The translations under genes were made by a program, and so were the position numbers. From Rostratula benghalensis (lineage: Eukaryota; Chordata; Aves; Charadriiformes; Rostratulidae), in assembly GCA_013399305.1 (NCBI GenBank), contig VXAI01000019.1:4464491-4528490 (forward strand): 64,000 nt of DNA. Direction: 5' to 3'. Positions 48,153-60,962 of the stretch are shown in pieces. The stretch's first letter is position 1. Each line of letters begins with the position of its first letter. Under the pieces are notes generated by a model that made no database searches, was not told the DNA's origin, and was given only the letters and a program-made list of their open reading frames with translations.

Positions 48153-50340
48153 CCTTGTAGTGCAGACATTTTCCTTTGTGTTTTCTCAGCCTTGATAATC
48201 CTTGTAGTGGTATGGAATGGAGACCAGAGAAAAAGAGAGAACAAGTGATTTGTGGACGTTCTTGGGACTTTTTATGACCAACTAGGGTTTATGTTTTGTG
48301 CTTGCCTGTGTTTAGAAGGGCATTCAGAGGGGCCCATGTTTCTGTGTAAGCCTTACACGTGCTCAGAAGGGCTGGAGAGCCTGTTGAGGCTTTGAAAGTG
48401 CAATTGGGCAATTTATTTGGAGACTTGACCCAGCAGCACATACATTCTCTGAGGAGTCTTTCAGAATTTGTGGGATAGGTGGTACATTGTCTTCTGTGGC
48501 ATAGGTGACAGGAGCAACTAGGAGCTTTTTTAAATTGGCATCGTTGGGAGTTGGGTGGTATAATCTCAGGTATATTATATACCTTGAGTTTAGACTTAAG
48601 AGCCTCAAAGTGAGCCAGCACTGAGGTATCCCCTTAAATTCATGGGAGATAGGCAGACTGCTATTACCTTAGTGCTTCCACCAGAACTGCTTCTTAAAGT
48701 TCTTTCATTCTTTGTTTCCTGCTTTTATGCTCAGCCAAGGCTGGTGATGGAATGGTCTAAAACCTACCATATGTTCCTTGGCGAAGGTTTCCCCATCCAA
48801 CAACTTCAACTGATGTTTAAGTCACAATTCAATGATGAGTATTTGTCATTCTTGGAAGTGTTTAATAACACAATTAAACACTTCAACTCCATGAAACTGG
48901 TATTATACTGAATTTAAAAGACAGCCCTATCTTTCAGCATTTTATCTGATTCTCCATACTGGTATTTCTCATCTGAAGAAATGAACAAGTCATAAAAATA
49001 TAATGCAAGAGAGGATCTCAAGAGGCCTTTACCTCACTTGCTCCCACCACAGATTCTAAGGAAATATAAATATACTTGGACTATTCCTCAGTGATATTTG
49101 TTTAAGCTGTTCTTTGAATACTGATTTGGTGACTGAATTTCTGTACTTCACCCTGCTCATCTCTACCACGCAGTGCTTTTTTCTTACACAGAAACATATT
49201 CCCTGAAAATTAAAAGCACTGTTGCTCGTTGTCAGTGGCTGTGGAGAATGGGATCACTATCTCTGTGACACTGCATGTGTTTTTTCCAGACACTGGTAAT
49301 AGGTGTCATCTGTTGACCCGTGTGGAAGCACATCTAAGTGAAGTGATGAGGAAAATGCTGATGACGTGCCTGTTTGTGCACTTAGGTCACTAAGGATGCA
49401 AAACCTGTAACACTAAAAGCATGAACGAACTTCTAGCTCAGAGAGTGTTTCTGTTGTTGGAGATGGTTTGTATGTTGGGCCACTTGGTGAGGATGGCCTG
49501 GGGTCCTGGAGTACGCTGTGATTTGTCTGCTGCTGAACTCTATCAGTAGGTTGTGAAATGGCAGGGTTGCTTCCTTTGCTGTCCTGCCATCTCCTCAAGG
49601 ATGGATGAGTTTAATCCAGAGTATCCCAAGGATAAGTGGCATCTGTGCAGGTGGTCAGCTCTCGGATGAAAGTTTTGATGCTCTTGAACTCTATTATGGC
49701 TCGTTGGAGGTGTTGCTCATCATTTCCTTGGGATTCTCAGGGTTGAGTGAGTAGCTGTGGCCTGTTTAGACAGGCCTGATGGGCGTTATCCCTACCATTG
49801 TTTAACATCAGTAGTCTCTGAGGCCACAAGGGGACCTTTGCCGAACATTTAATGTGTGTGTATGAGTGAAGTCCTGGTGTGACCCATCCACACCTCTCAG
49901 TGTAACATATTGCAGTTTTTCAGAGCAGGGGAATGGCTTATTTTTAACCCAGCAGGACCTACCTTTTTTTTTTCTTATTTTCTTTATTTATTTCACGCCC
50001 TGCCCTTGTAATTAACTTGAAAGCCATTGCCTTGCAGTCATCTAGGGCTCTCTTATGGTCATGTGTTTTCATTTGCTCTAACAGATGATGGCAATTGACT
50101 TTGTTCCAGGACTTTCTACTGCCCATTTGCTGAACTGAATCCTTCCCTGAAATAGCCTTGAGAATCGGAGCTTTCTGCTGGTATCCTTTTAAAAGGACTA
50201 CAAAGTACTTGGGAGCGTTTCCAGGAGGCCTACTTCTGGTTGGAGATGGAACTGCTGTTTTGAAAGCTAACATGAGTTTGGCAGTTACTAAAACTGTGTC
50301 TTAGAGCATACAAGGAAAAATCTTTGTGTCCAGCAGAACC

Positions 50341-50412
50341 AGGGGGAAAAAAAAAGCAACCAACCCCAAACAAGCCCCAAACAAACAAAACAATAAAACC
50401 AAACAAACAAAA
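50341..50412. repeat. A/C-rich low-complexity tract
   Basis: AACCAACCCC, AAACAAGCCCC and AAACAAACAAAAC blocks. It is the exception among such tracts in lying A/C on the sense strand of its gene. Confidence 0.85.
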
Positions 50413-51050
50413 CAGAGGAAAAAGGGCAGGAAGGGCTGAGTATATTGACCCCATAGTTTTGAAATAGTAGATCTCTCCTCTTTCCTCCTCTCTAGCTAGG
50501 AGAGGGAAAAAGACCGTGAGGGGTACGAGAGAGCCAACTGGGAATCAGCTGGACAAGTGGTTTCAGATGCACTAGAAACAACTGTAGTTCTGATCTCAGC
50601 TTGAATTAAGTGATGTCAGATCTGGGCTGTGAGGGACAAATACTGGTTCCATGGCCTGTTCAGGTGTAAGTCTACTGCTGTCTCCATAAGCCAACAAGAA
50701 GTTTGTCATGAATCAGCAGCAAATACTTATATATAGGTTGTAATCTGAGCAAAGGGGTTCACCCTCAGGTAGTTATGTCTGGGTGGTTGATCAGCCACAA
50801 CGTGTAACTGGACAGAGCCTGATTTTTCTTGATGGTGCACAGTGAAAGGATAGAAGCTAATAGTTGCAAGATGTGACATGGGAAATTCTGATTTAAAAAA
50901 AATAAAATTATAATCACGGTGAAAGTTGTTCAGCACTAGAGAAGATGCCCAGGTGGGACATGAAGTGTTCATCCTCGGAGTTTTTAGAAAACTTGGTTGA
51001 CAAGACTGAGCAAAATTAGCTCCAACTTTGAAGCTGACACTGATTTAAGC

Positions 51051-51106
51051 ACTTGACTGGATAATGTCCAGAGGATCCCTTCCAACCTACATTTTTCTAT
51101 GACTCT
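51051..51106 (+). mobile_element. CR1 retroposon tail, very short
   Basis: GACTGGATAATGTCCAGAGG, ATCCCTTCCAACC and TTTTTCTATGACTC are the last ~55 bp of an avian CR1 element in plus orientation, clearly diverged. Confidence 0.8.
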
Positions 51107-54100
51107 AGTGCCAGGTCCTTTCTGCTTTGTGGCGTTTTGCACGTATCTTGGAGAACCAGAATAGCTACTAAAGAGGCTGGTTGTTTCATTCATTGGGGGT
51201 TTCCCCTCAAAGGAAATAGTTTCCTGAGAGGTGTCTTTCTTTCTTTGCATGCATTGTGGTTTCTTTAAATAACAACAACAACAACAAAAAAGCAAGCTTT
51301 AATTAAAGAGGAGGTAGGTTGGGCTGGGTATGTGTGGTTTGTCACATGGTTGGAAGCAGTTACACTGGTTGATCTTTACCACTGTTGATTGTATCTGAGA
51401 ATGAACAAAGTTTTGAGTTAGTCTGCTTTTACAGGTTTAAAGGCTTATGTTTCCCCTCTTTTAAACTAAACAGACCCTCAAAAACTGAACTTTTCTAATT
51501 GTCTTAATTCTTATTGCTCTCTTCTAGATGTCTTCAAATATTTTTTTAACGCCTCGAGTCAAAAATGAGGAAGGGAGAGAGGAAGAAGGGGGTGGGGTTT
51601 GGACTAGTGTGTTTTTACATGGTTACTTGTTTAATGATTGTTATTTTGTAGAAAATATTAGGCAGATGATAGGTTTAGCATTTTTACCCTCTCCTGAGTT
51701 CGCCATAAAAAGAGGTGATTTGGCTGTCAGCAGTTTTAAGGGCACAGGATACCTGACAGAAGGGCAATAATGGGTAATAGAGGATTTTGCGGTGTCCTAA
51801 AGAACATCTGCCATTGATAGTATGAATCTTAATTAAAACACTTTAACCTTCCAATCCTTTAGCTCTCAAAGACTTGCTGCTGCTGTCTGAGATCAGGAGG
51901 GTGGGTCCCTGTGCTGAAGAGGTAGAAATTTCCAGCTGAAAGGAGAGGTTCCATCTGTGGGAGCACTAATTGTACGGGCTGGGAGAAGGTCGCCTCCTTG
52001 GTTACTTCATTCAGCATCAATTATACTCACAAAGGAAAATTCAATAACCCTAAACCAGAAGGTGCCTTAGTGGAGCTGAATGCATCATTATTGTTGTTTC
52101 TGGTACATTAGATATATGTTTGTTAATGCATCCTAAGAGGATGCCTGTTCTTTTTTTGTTGCAGGAAACATAATGTAGACTCAGGTTGAGTGTGCTACAG
52201 CCGTGCTGTATGATGGCCTTGTGGCAACACACAGGGTGCATGTGGTAACATCAGAAATGGCTGATTCAGCCCAACATGTGCTTAAGGGGATTGTTTTCCA
52301 CTCTTGATAAAAGTCAGAACCTTTAACACATCCTGAAAGTACTCAGGGCCTTCAGAGGATGTACAAATTCACAGAGTCTAGTGTTCTGTGTGCTAGGAAT
52401 TTACATGTTACTAGATGGGGTATAAAAAACCAAAAATGGCTCTTCTCTCCAGATGAACTATCCTCTTCCTTGGTTATGAAAATACAATGCTTAAAAGAAA
52501 GTTGATCACAGCTTGCAGTTCAATGTTAAGGGGTTTTTTTTCTTTTTTTTTTTCTGTGATCTATTTAAATTTTCTCTGACGTGTATTTCAGATGGCCTGC
52601 ATCTAAAAAAGTGAGAGATTGATTGGATAACTTTAAAGTTTAACTGAGGTTAAAATAGCTTGAATATAGCTGGGTATTTAATGTACTTCATAGGTGTTAC
52701 TTTCTAACATTCAAAAAACCTTATCAAAAGGCAGTATGTGTCCAAACACAAACCCACACCTAAATCTTTATCCTCACTACATCACTTTTTTTATGTGCAA
52801 TCTTACCCTTGCATGAGATACTTTACGTTGCAGCCATGCCTGAAGGCCTGCTATTAGGCATCACCTACAAAAACATTTCAAGCAATGCCGTGATTGTTGG
52901 AAGAAAAACACTCTAATGCTTAGTGTGGGTAAGGTCTTGATCTTTGTTGAATGTGGAGGAGGATGTCAAAATGCTGCTATCCTTTGGGCAGTGCAGCAGT
53001 GGGTGGCCTGTACAGGAGGTTGAGTGGTCTTTGCTCTTGCGGTGGCCACCTGGTGAGACACAGATGTGGTCCTCATAGGTATCCAGATGCTCGCTCTGTC
53101 AACCTTTTGATGAGAGAGTGTGTGTCCCTCCTGCCCTGACAGCCAGACTGAGGTTCTCCTTGCCTGCTCCACCGCTGCTTTCTGATCTTAAATGGGTCAA
53201 GCTTGATATTTGCACGTGAAGGGATTAAAAAGTGGTATAAGAGAGAGGGAACTGCAGTGAAGAAGAGACAAAGATGAATGGGTGCTTTGCTGGGGTGATG
53301 GGTGGGTGTTACAGTTAGAAGAAATAGGGAGAGAAAGGTAGAGAATTACTGTAGAGAAAGAAATATTACAGTGAAAAAAAAATTGGCATAATTCACGGCC
53401 TACCTGCTCATTTGAGTTGAACACTGTTTGTATTAGAGGGTTTCATGGCATATATTATTTTTATTGGTAAATAAATACAATGGTCATTAGGATTGGCAGT
53501 TAATGGTAAGTATTTGACTAATGACAGGGTTTTTTTTTTCATTTCAGAATATCACTTGTTCATTTTGTATTTTAGCAGTTGATAACATTGCAGAGCTCTG
53601 GACTTCTCACAGAAATCAAATTATACTCTGCCCTTTATATAGGGATGTGAGTGTGTGTGTGTGCACAGCCAAGTTATTAATTTAGGCACAGTTTATCAGC
53701 AAAGTTGCTTCTTTTGTATTGCTGCTGCTTGGTAAAGTCTAGCTCCCTTAAAGACGTTGTAGATGTATGAGGGCAATAGGAACCAAGAGTACCATCTCTT
53801 CATTTCCTCCTGTTAGTTTTTAATGGAAACTACAGAATTAATTAACGTTTAGTTTGTGAATGATTTAGAGTGTCGGTGAGAGAAACTGCCCAGCACAGCA
53901 CGTCTGTTTTCCATTAAGATGAAGGCTAAAATAGTTAAGGGGCTGTGCCAGAAAAGTGGAAGGAGCATTTGGCAACGAAATGGCTGGTGTTAGAACTGCT
54001 GCTTCTTGGGCAGAGTCAGGCTGCTAAACTACATTTCTGCTGTGACAGTGGTTGCTGCCTGTGATTCAGCTATGGCTCAGTCTTCATGGAGAAGAACCCA

Positions 54101-54821
54101 CTTGTTTGGGAACAGCAGGTGAGCTATTCCTGAGTCACACAGAGTGGGAAGATGTGTGCTCCCTGGCTGGAGCCAGTGGTGGAAAGGAACATACAGCTTC
54201 CTTGCTACCTTCTGCCACAGTTTTGACTTGGATCCCATCCTCACTTGAGAGATTGTGTTCAGAAAAGAGACACCTGAGGAGTTGTGGCCTGACTGCATAT
54301 TGTATTACAGCCAGTGAGATACTGTTTAGTTCAATCCCCTTTGCAGGACTAGGGCTACATAAAGTAAAATACATGGATGTGTGCATTACACTAAGCAAAA
54401 TTTTATATTTCAAGCTGTACTAGTTGGTTTGCACCCATCTGCAAAACCTGCCTTTTACCTTAGCCCCTTACAGGTACAACAGTTGTAACAGTGTAATAAA
54501 ATCTATGTACCTGAGACAAATGAAATACACCCTGTGCTTACTTTTACCACTCAGTCATAATCTGTCTGAAGCCACAGACAGATGAGACCCTCATGCCTTA
54601 AGTAATAAAAACCCTGCGTTGTAGGTTTTGTTTTAATTTTAACGTTGTACTTCCTGTATTAATTTTCTTCATGGAATTGCCTTTGATGAAGTTGTACTTG
54701 CTAAATAAATAATTCATCATGTGTAATCTACAGGTAATGACAAAAAAATCTGCTTGGTTCCCTTCTGGCTTAGGATACATAAAGTAGAAAATTAAATGTA
54801 AATAATGTGTTATACTTCTGA

Positions 54822-54841
54822 TTTTTTTTTTTTTTTTTTTT
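54822..54841. repeat. Poly-T run (20)
   Basis: Twenty consecutive T on the plus strand in CFAP97 intron 1. Confidence 0.92.
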
Positions 54842-56554
54842 ACTATTGTGAATGTTTTGATATATTAAAATGCATTATCCTTTTAGGAAAATGCTCTAGG
54901 AAAATTTCCGGGAATTCACATGACAGTTGGGCATGGCAGACTATGCAAGTTGCCTGAAGCTAAGGATCACATGAAAAATTTTGAAGTTCCATGCAGTGTT
55001 TCAATATTGTTTCAATATTATGAGTTCCTAGGTGTTTTTACCCTTTGTACTGTTGCTCTTGGAGGAGCTCAGTGCTGTAAGACTTCCTTTTTACGGTACC
55101 AAAGTTGACCTCTGCTTCTATTGTTTAATAGCATTTTCAGCTTTATACGAGACCTAATCTTATTTGGTCTTTTTTCAGTTCCTTGGCTTTGTGAATTTCA
55201 AAACCACAGGCAATTCCACACCTTAACCTTTTAAGGCTTACGTTGTGCTTTTTGTATTTGGACTGCATATTTCAAATTTCTCTAAAACTGAGTATAATTT
55301 GAGAAGTGGAAAGATAAGTAAGTGATATAGACCTTTTAAAATCCTGTATTTTGAAGGAGCTTTCTTGGGAATAGTCTTGCAGTTTCAAAGCAAGTTTAGG
55401 AGTTCCTCTTTCACCTTTTGTTTGCCATGGCAACAGACTATATGTATTTTAAGGGAGACCATGCATCTTAGAAAATTCTGGTTCTCCTGCCTTGTAGAGG
55501 TACTTCCACTGTCTCAGTTCTTGGTTTCCTTGGCTCTGAAGAATGTTACGTGTTTGATTGCAGCTTGCAAAAGTTATATAAAACCTGTTGTAAATAGTAG
55601 GAGAAAAGCACTGCTGACTAGATGGGAACAGTAGTCTTTGATACTGGCTAATTTTTGTTTCGTTGTGAGGTGTTTGGGGTTTATTTTTATTTTTATTTGA
55701 CCTCTGTGTATATCCTACTAATGAGTGGAAACTTTTGTGTCCCCCCCCGACACATGCATAGGATCTAACACCATATATTTCTGTGAGAAGCATCACGATA
55801 GGAGCAGATTTGTAGAGCATAACAGTTAGGGCTGAGGATCTGATATCCATTTGGGCTGTCTGTCACCTGGTCCCAGGGACTGAATGGTGGCTGCTGGTTT
55901 ATGTGCACTGGTGTTGTGCCTGGAGCACACTTTAAAGCTTAGTGTCATCTGAAAAACAAGTTTGCTCCCCGCACTATGCAGTGTGAGTTAAAGACTGTCA
56001 AGAAAAGCGGGTTTCTGATCCAAACTAAAACATTAACATATAGAGCCATGCATCTTTTGATCTAGATTGAAATTGCTCCTACTGCACATGTGCTGCTGAA
56101 AGTCTGCAGTTTGAATGGCTGTGGCAGCTGAGATGATGACCATCACTTACAAACAAGGTTTTTACTATAAAATCCAAACTAGTGATAGCTCATTAGTGGC
56201 TGTAGCTTAAAATGACTCTAACGAAAGGAACAAAACAAGGTACTTCAGTTGCTTGTTTGTTATAATTAAGACTCTTTAGCTGCTAACAATGTTTGACTAA
56301 TTTTCTTAGGAGTAAAAGTTTTGAAATCATGATGGTTTTTATTGGCTTAAAGCTTTTTGGTCTAACATGTAAGCTGTGTACAACATGGTGACATGGAACT
56401 CTCTATGGAGTTGACCCTAGCAACATAACATAATTAACTGCAGAATTATAAATTACTAGAGCTAAAAGAGTAACAAAAAAACCCCTACCCTACTAAAAAT
56501 GTATTTGGATCTGGTTTTATGCTGATTTTTTGAAACCTTTTCTGATGGTTGCAG

Positions 56555-57436
56555 GTGGCGCTTCATATCCCGCCATGGACCGGTTTGAAGATGTATTAGA
56601 TGGTGAAGTAGATCATGCTTTCTTTGACAGTGATTTTGAGGAAAACAAAAAGAAAGCTGAAGAAAACTGTGAATGCATAGAGGAAGGAAATACAACTTTG
56701 GCTTTTGATGACCTTGATTTAGTTTCTAATTCAAAGGATGCAAAGTGTGGTGAGAAGGAAAGTGAAGAAAAGCAGAAAGATTTGCAGAAGGAACAGCCCC
56801 TAGAAAATAACACAGATGATCCTGGAGAAGCTTCTGCTTCGTCACTCTCTCTAGTGGCAGAGAATGCAGGTACATCTGGAGTGACATTTGCAGCAAGTAG
56901 GGCAACACAGGAGAAAATTCCTCTTGGAATCCCCAAAATAGTTAAAGAACGTGAAGAAGATTATTATACAGATGAAGAGGATAGCAGTGACGATGCAAAA
57001 ACCCAGAAGGTTAGACCAAAATCAGCTAAGCAGTCGAACAATATAAAAAAAGCCAGCAAAAAATATATTAATATTAGCTCCTCTTCCTCTTCTTCATCCT
57101 CCTCGTCTTCCTCGTCCTCATCCTCAAGCTCAGATACAGATTGTTCTGATACAGATTCCGATAGCTATTTATCAGATTTATCTCGTTCTTTCTCAAAGAG
57201 CAATGCTTGTAGGAACGCTCTTCTGTCTCCAAAGCAAAAGTTCAAGTCGGCCATGAAGTTAGCAGAAGGAAAACCAAAGCTCAGTGACTACTTGGAGGAG
57301 TCTGAAGACACCGTGACTGACGTGACACCTCTGTCAACTCCAGACATCAGTCCTATCCAGTCTTTTGAACTTGCAGCTTCAAATGATAAGAAACTAAAAA
57401 TAAAAAGACAGGAAAATGTGACCCAAGAACTATATG
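56555..57436 (+). CDS. CFAP97: CFAP97 first coding exon (start codon 56575)
   Basis: The exon follows the acceptor GGTTGCAG. ATG 56575 sits in CCGCCATGG, an excellent initiation context. The frame begins MDRFEDVLDGEVDHAFFDSD; it includes PKIVKEREEDYYTDEEDSSD (acidic motif), 19 consecutive Ser (residues 168-186) followed by DTDCSDTDSDSYLSD, and EESEDTVTDVTPLSTPDISP before QSFEL. All are recognisable in mammalian CFAP97, whose region is otherwise disordered. The exon end is uncertain. The frame stays open to a TAG at 57523-57525, but TATG|GTAATT at 57437 is the only donor I found whose phase (1) fits the next exon. Up to that point 287 codons are complete. Confidence 0.88.
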
Positions 57437-57525
57437 GTAATTTTGACGGATTTAAGTACAACATGAAATTTGTAAAACCAATGGCGTTGGGAAATCCAAT
57501 CTTACATCTGTATTTTTTTCATTAG
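57437..57525 (+). other. Proposed 89-nt CFAP97 mini-intron
   Basis: It starts GTAATT and ends TGTATTTTTTTCATTAG, giving a good pyrimidine tract and acceptor. Splicing it out joins phase 1 to phase 1. Its first ~45 nt translate to residues that resemble the continuation of the human exon (FKYNMKFVKP against LKNNSKYLKA, from memory), so the boundary may differ or the piece may be alternatively retained. Retention gives a stop at 57523. Confidence 0.5.
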
Positions 57526-57597
57526 ATTCCGAGTTTGATCGCAGATATAGTCGAAAAGTCTTGCATGATGCCATGGACCTGAATCAGCTTTTGAAAG
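57526..57597 (+). CDS. CFAP97: CFAP97 second coding exon
   Basis: A 72-nt exon between acceptor TTCATTAG and donor AAAG|GTGACT. After the split Asp codon it reads SEFDRRYSRKVLHDAMDLNQ then LLK, and ends in phase 1. Human CFAP97 has the near-identical KVLHDTMDLNHLLK, followed by AFLQLDKKG in the next exon, which fits a G at the split. The following exon was not found in the remaining 6.4 kb. Confidence 0.93.
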
Positions 57598-59239
57598 GTG
57601 ACTCTTACACTTTCTTTTTACAAAGTATGACACCTGAATGTTGTTGAAAACAGTTAAGCTCTGATAAAAGAGAATAAGGTTTTCATGTGCCATGTGTATT
57701 TTTAAAACTGGTTTGTGATTAAGCTGTGTTGATCTAATTTTTTTTTTAATTTTTAGGTATGTAAGTAGTACTGATTCTGCAGTAGATAGAAGAATGTATA
57801 TGAGCATGTGCTGGTGTGCCTATACCTAGAAGTAAGGTGTGAATATCTACATAAGATTTGATAGATTAACAAATTGAATAATAAAAGTGCACACACGTTT
57901 TGAGAAATCGAGGCTTACTGGACTATGCTACAGCTTACTGTCTAAATTAAAACACCAACCTTTCTGATAAAATCCTGGGTTGAAAGGCAGTTCAGAACTA
58001 CATTACATGATTTAGTTTTAAATATTATTCATCTATTTAAAATTCTGGTACCTTTTTGATAGTTAAACAGAATTATTTGAAATTCTTCTTCTAAACAAAG
58101 TGTCTGCCTTGTAAAATATCACAATGTTGAGTAAATGTATTTTAAAGAGAAAAATAATATATAATCTTTCTTAGAACTTGAGTTGCTGCTTCTTGCCAAT
58201 AGATTTACTAAATCTTAATAATAGATTTACAAAATCTGAGTAATGAAGTCTAAAAGAGAACTTGGTATCTCTCTAACTGCATTCATTGCAAACCTTCGTT
58301 GTATGGGGTGAGACTTCACTAAATGATCTCATGTGCACATCTTAAGGTCCACACAATGCTTTTGCACTTGTTTTCATGTCCTGGACTTTTCAGTAGTAAA
58401 ATCGATGGAGTAAATGAGGCGTGGCTGAAGAAATCTGCTGATCTCAGGTGAGGAAAGCCTCTTATAATCTAATTCTGGTACATTTTGACCCAAGTTTGCT
58501 GTGTTGCAGTAGGTCTGGCACAACTGAAACTGTGTGCTGTCTTTACTCTGCACCTTGCCAGACTGAGCCTCTATTGAGTAAGGCTTTAAAACAAATTGTA
58601 TGAATCATTTAACTTTCCTATGAGTTGAAATGGGGATTTTGCTTGTATGGAAATTCTTCTGATGGTAAGAAAAGCAGAATTATCCATCATTCTCATCTCT
58701 GTCAGTCCTTGTGATCCAGCCATTCTTTCATACTAGAAAAGTCTCCAAGCACTTGTCAGTGTAGTTAGAAGACTTGTTGCTAGGCAATTGAAATTATGAT
58801 GTCCTGCATCTTTATTTGTTCCCTGATAGCAAGAAGCTATTTAATAACTGGTGATTATAGAAGGATTCATCTCATCCTTAAAACAAATGGGTATTACAGC
58901 TCAGAGAAGTATTCTCAGAGACAAATCTCTGCTTGAAGGGGGGTAGGGAGTTTTTTCCCAAAACTGAAAAACAATTATAAATAGCAATAATAAAGATTGA
59001 GTAATGAGAAGTAGAATTCATATGGTCTGGCAGCTAATGTTGCTGATTATCATGCATATTACTCCCAAGTGCTTCTCTAAATTGGCAAGCGCAACACAGC
59101 TTAATTACTTTGGGTATTTTGAAGTTTAAATGGTGCAGCATTATTAATGGTGGAAAGTAACTAGTCTGGGAAAATAGGAGCTAATCTTATTCTGAGTTAT
59201 GGCTTCCAGGTTTTTCCTTACTCATTAATAATAAAAAAA

Positions 59240-59283
59240 AAAAGTGCAAATATTCCCTTCCAAAAGTGCAAACATTCCCTCCC
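59240..59283. repeat. 22-bp imperfect tandem duplication
   Basis: Two adjacent copies of an AAAAGTGCAAAYATTCCCTYCC-like unit with few differences, following a poly-A run. Confidence 0.88.
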
Positions 59284-60389
59284 TGCCCTAATCTGCATTA
59301 AATGTTCATCAGAACTGCATAAGCATAAACATTGCTTCAGGTGAGAATGGTGTAGACCTTGACCTGAATGCATGAAAGAGTATTTACATTATTATAAGGA
59401 TGTCTCAGGTTTGGTTTTAAAGTTTAATATTCTTCCAGTAATCTATACTGATGAAGCATTTAGTTCAAAATTTTTGTCAAATATGCTAGTCACAGAGCTG
59501 GGCCTGAGTGTTTACAGCAGTTATGTGAGTTTCATTTCCCTAAGTGCCCAGAAACTCACAGAATTTGTGTAATCTGGTACTGTGTTGTTTCTAGGGAGCA
59601 TGCAGTAATTAATTTTGTACAATTTCTATGCACTGGTAATGTGAACATTTGGGAAAACTCTTGTAAATCTATTAAAAAAGAATCATGAGAACAAAGAAAG
59701 GGAAGAAATCTTTTAAAAGAACAAGGTTTAGGCTAGAACAAGAGTTTGGTTATTAAGCAGTGAGGTAGTTTGTGTATCCTAAAATAGAATTCATTTGAAG
59801 CAGTTAAAGTGTTAAGTTAAATTAAAAAGGAGTTGAAATCATTTTTCCTCTTATGCCCTTGGTACATAGTTGTGCTCATAATGCAAACTATTCATTTTTA
59901 TAAGCATTTTAAAAAAAGTCATATTTAGATTAAAAATCTTATCATGCCCTTACATCTCTTAAAGCTACATCTGTTCTTGATAGAAGCCAAATTTTAAGTT
60001 ATGCTATTCTGACTAATTTGATACATCACAGGTAACGTGATTTTAGTTGGAAATCTCGCAGTCACCTTGCTGTATATTGCACTTTGAAGGCTTTTTAGGT
60101 AGGCATTGCTGTGCAGCTTTATCACTGATTTTTGGAAATACTCTCTGATGACCAGAACTCTGAATGAGAGATTGATAAAGATACATGATAACAGTTGGTT
60201 ACTGCCTCTCAAAGTTGTCCTTTTATGAATGTTGTTCCTGAAGTGAGCACTAACAGGTGCTGCAACTTGCTGTACAGCTTCCCATTGCCCTATAGGAAAT
60301 AACTGAAACTAATTGTAGTCAAAATATCAGAAATCTACTTGGTAACAGTAGTTGGGAGCAAAATGAAGATAATCCTTGAAAACTGGAGA

Positions 60390-60962
60390 AAAGCAGGTTC
60401 TCTGTGTTGCCAAAGACCAAAAAGCAGGTTGAGGGAGGTCATCCTCCCCTCTGCCCTGGTGAGGCCACATCTGGAGTCCTGTGTCCAGTTCTGGGTTCCC
60501 CAGTTCAAGAAGGACAGGAAACTGCTGGAGAGAGTACAGCAAAGGGTTATGAAGATCATTAGGGACCTAGAACATCTCTAATGAGGAAAGGGCTGAGAGA
60601 CTTGGGTCTCTTTAGTCTGAAGAAGACTGAGGGGGAGCTGATCAACACCTATAAATACTTACAGGGTAGGTGTCAGGTGGATGGGGCCAGTCTTTTTCCA
60701 GTGGTGCCCAGTGAGAGGACAAGAGGTAACAGGCACAAACTTGAACACAGGAAGTTCCATCTCGACGTGAGGAGGAACTTCTTTCCTTTGAGGGTGGCAG
60801 AGCCCTGAAACAGGCTGCCCAGAGAGGTGGTGCAGTCTCCATCTCTGGAGATGTTCAAAATCTGCCTGGACACGTTCCTGTGCAACCTGCTTTGGTAGGG
60901 GCTTGGAGTAGATGATCTCCAGAGGCCTCTTCCAACCCTGTATCACTTTGTGATTCCGTGAG
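60390..60962 (+). mobile_element. CR1 retroposon, ~570-bp 3' end
   Basis: The longest CR1 copy here. It contains GTGAGGCCACATCTGGAGTC, CTGTGTCCAGTTCTGGG, AAGGACAGGAAACTGCTGGA, GAGGAGGAACTTCTTTCC, CAGGCTGCCCAGAGAGGTGG and CTTCCAACCCTGTATCACTT, ending in TGTGATTCCGTGAG. The first half derives from the end of the reverse-transcriptase ORF2, broken by stops and frame changes; the last part is the 3' UTR. Plus orientation, same as CFAP97. Confidence 0.96.

Larger units (their letters stand above)
46277..56554 (+). other. CFAP97 intron 1 (inferred), non-coding
   Basis: About 10.3 kb between the CpG island and the first coding exon. The acceptor is TTCTGATGGTTGCAG at 56554. The intron holds T/G-rich tracts at 47.5 and 48.1 kb, an A/C-rich tract at 50.34 kb, a CR1 tail at 51051-51106, a T20 run at 54822 and a short (TG)n near 53650. 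No other gene was recognised. Confidence 0.65.
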
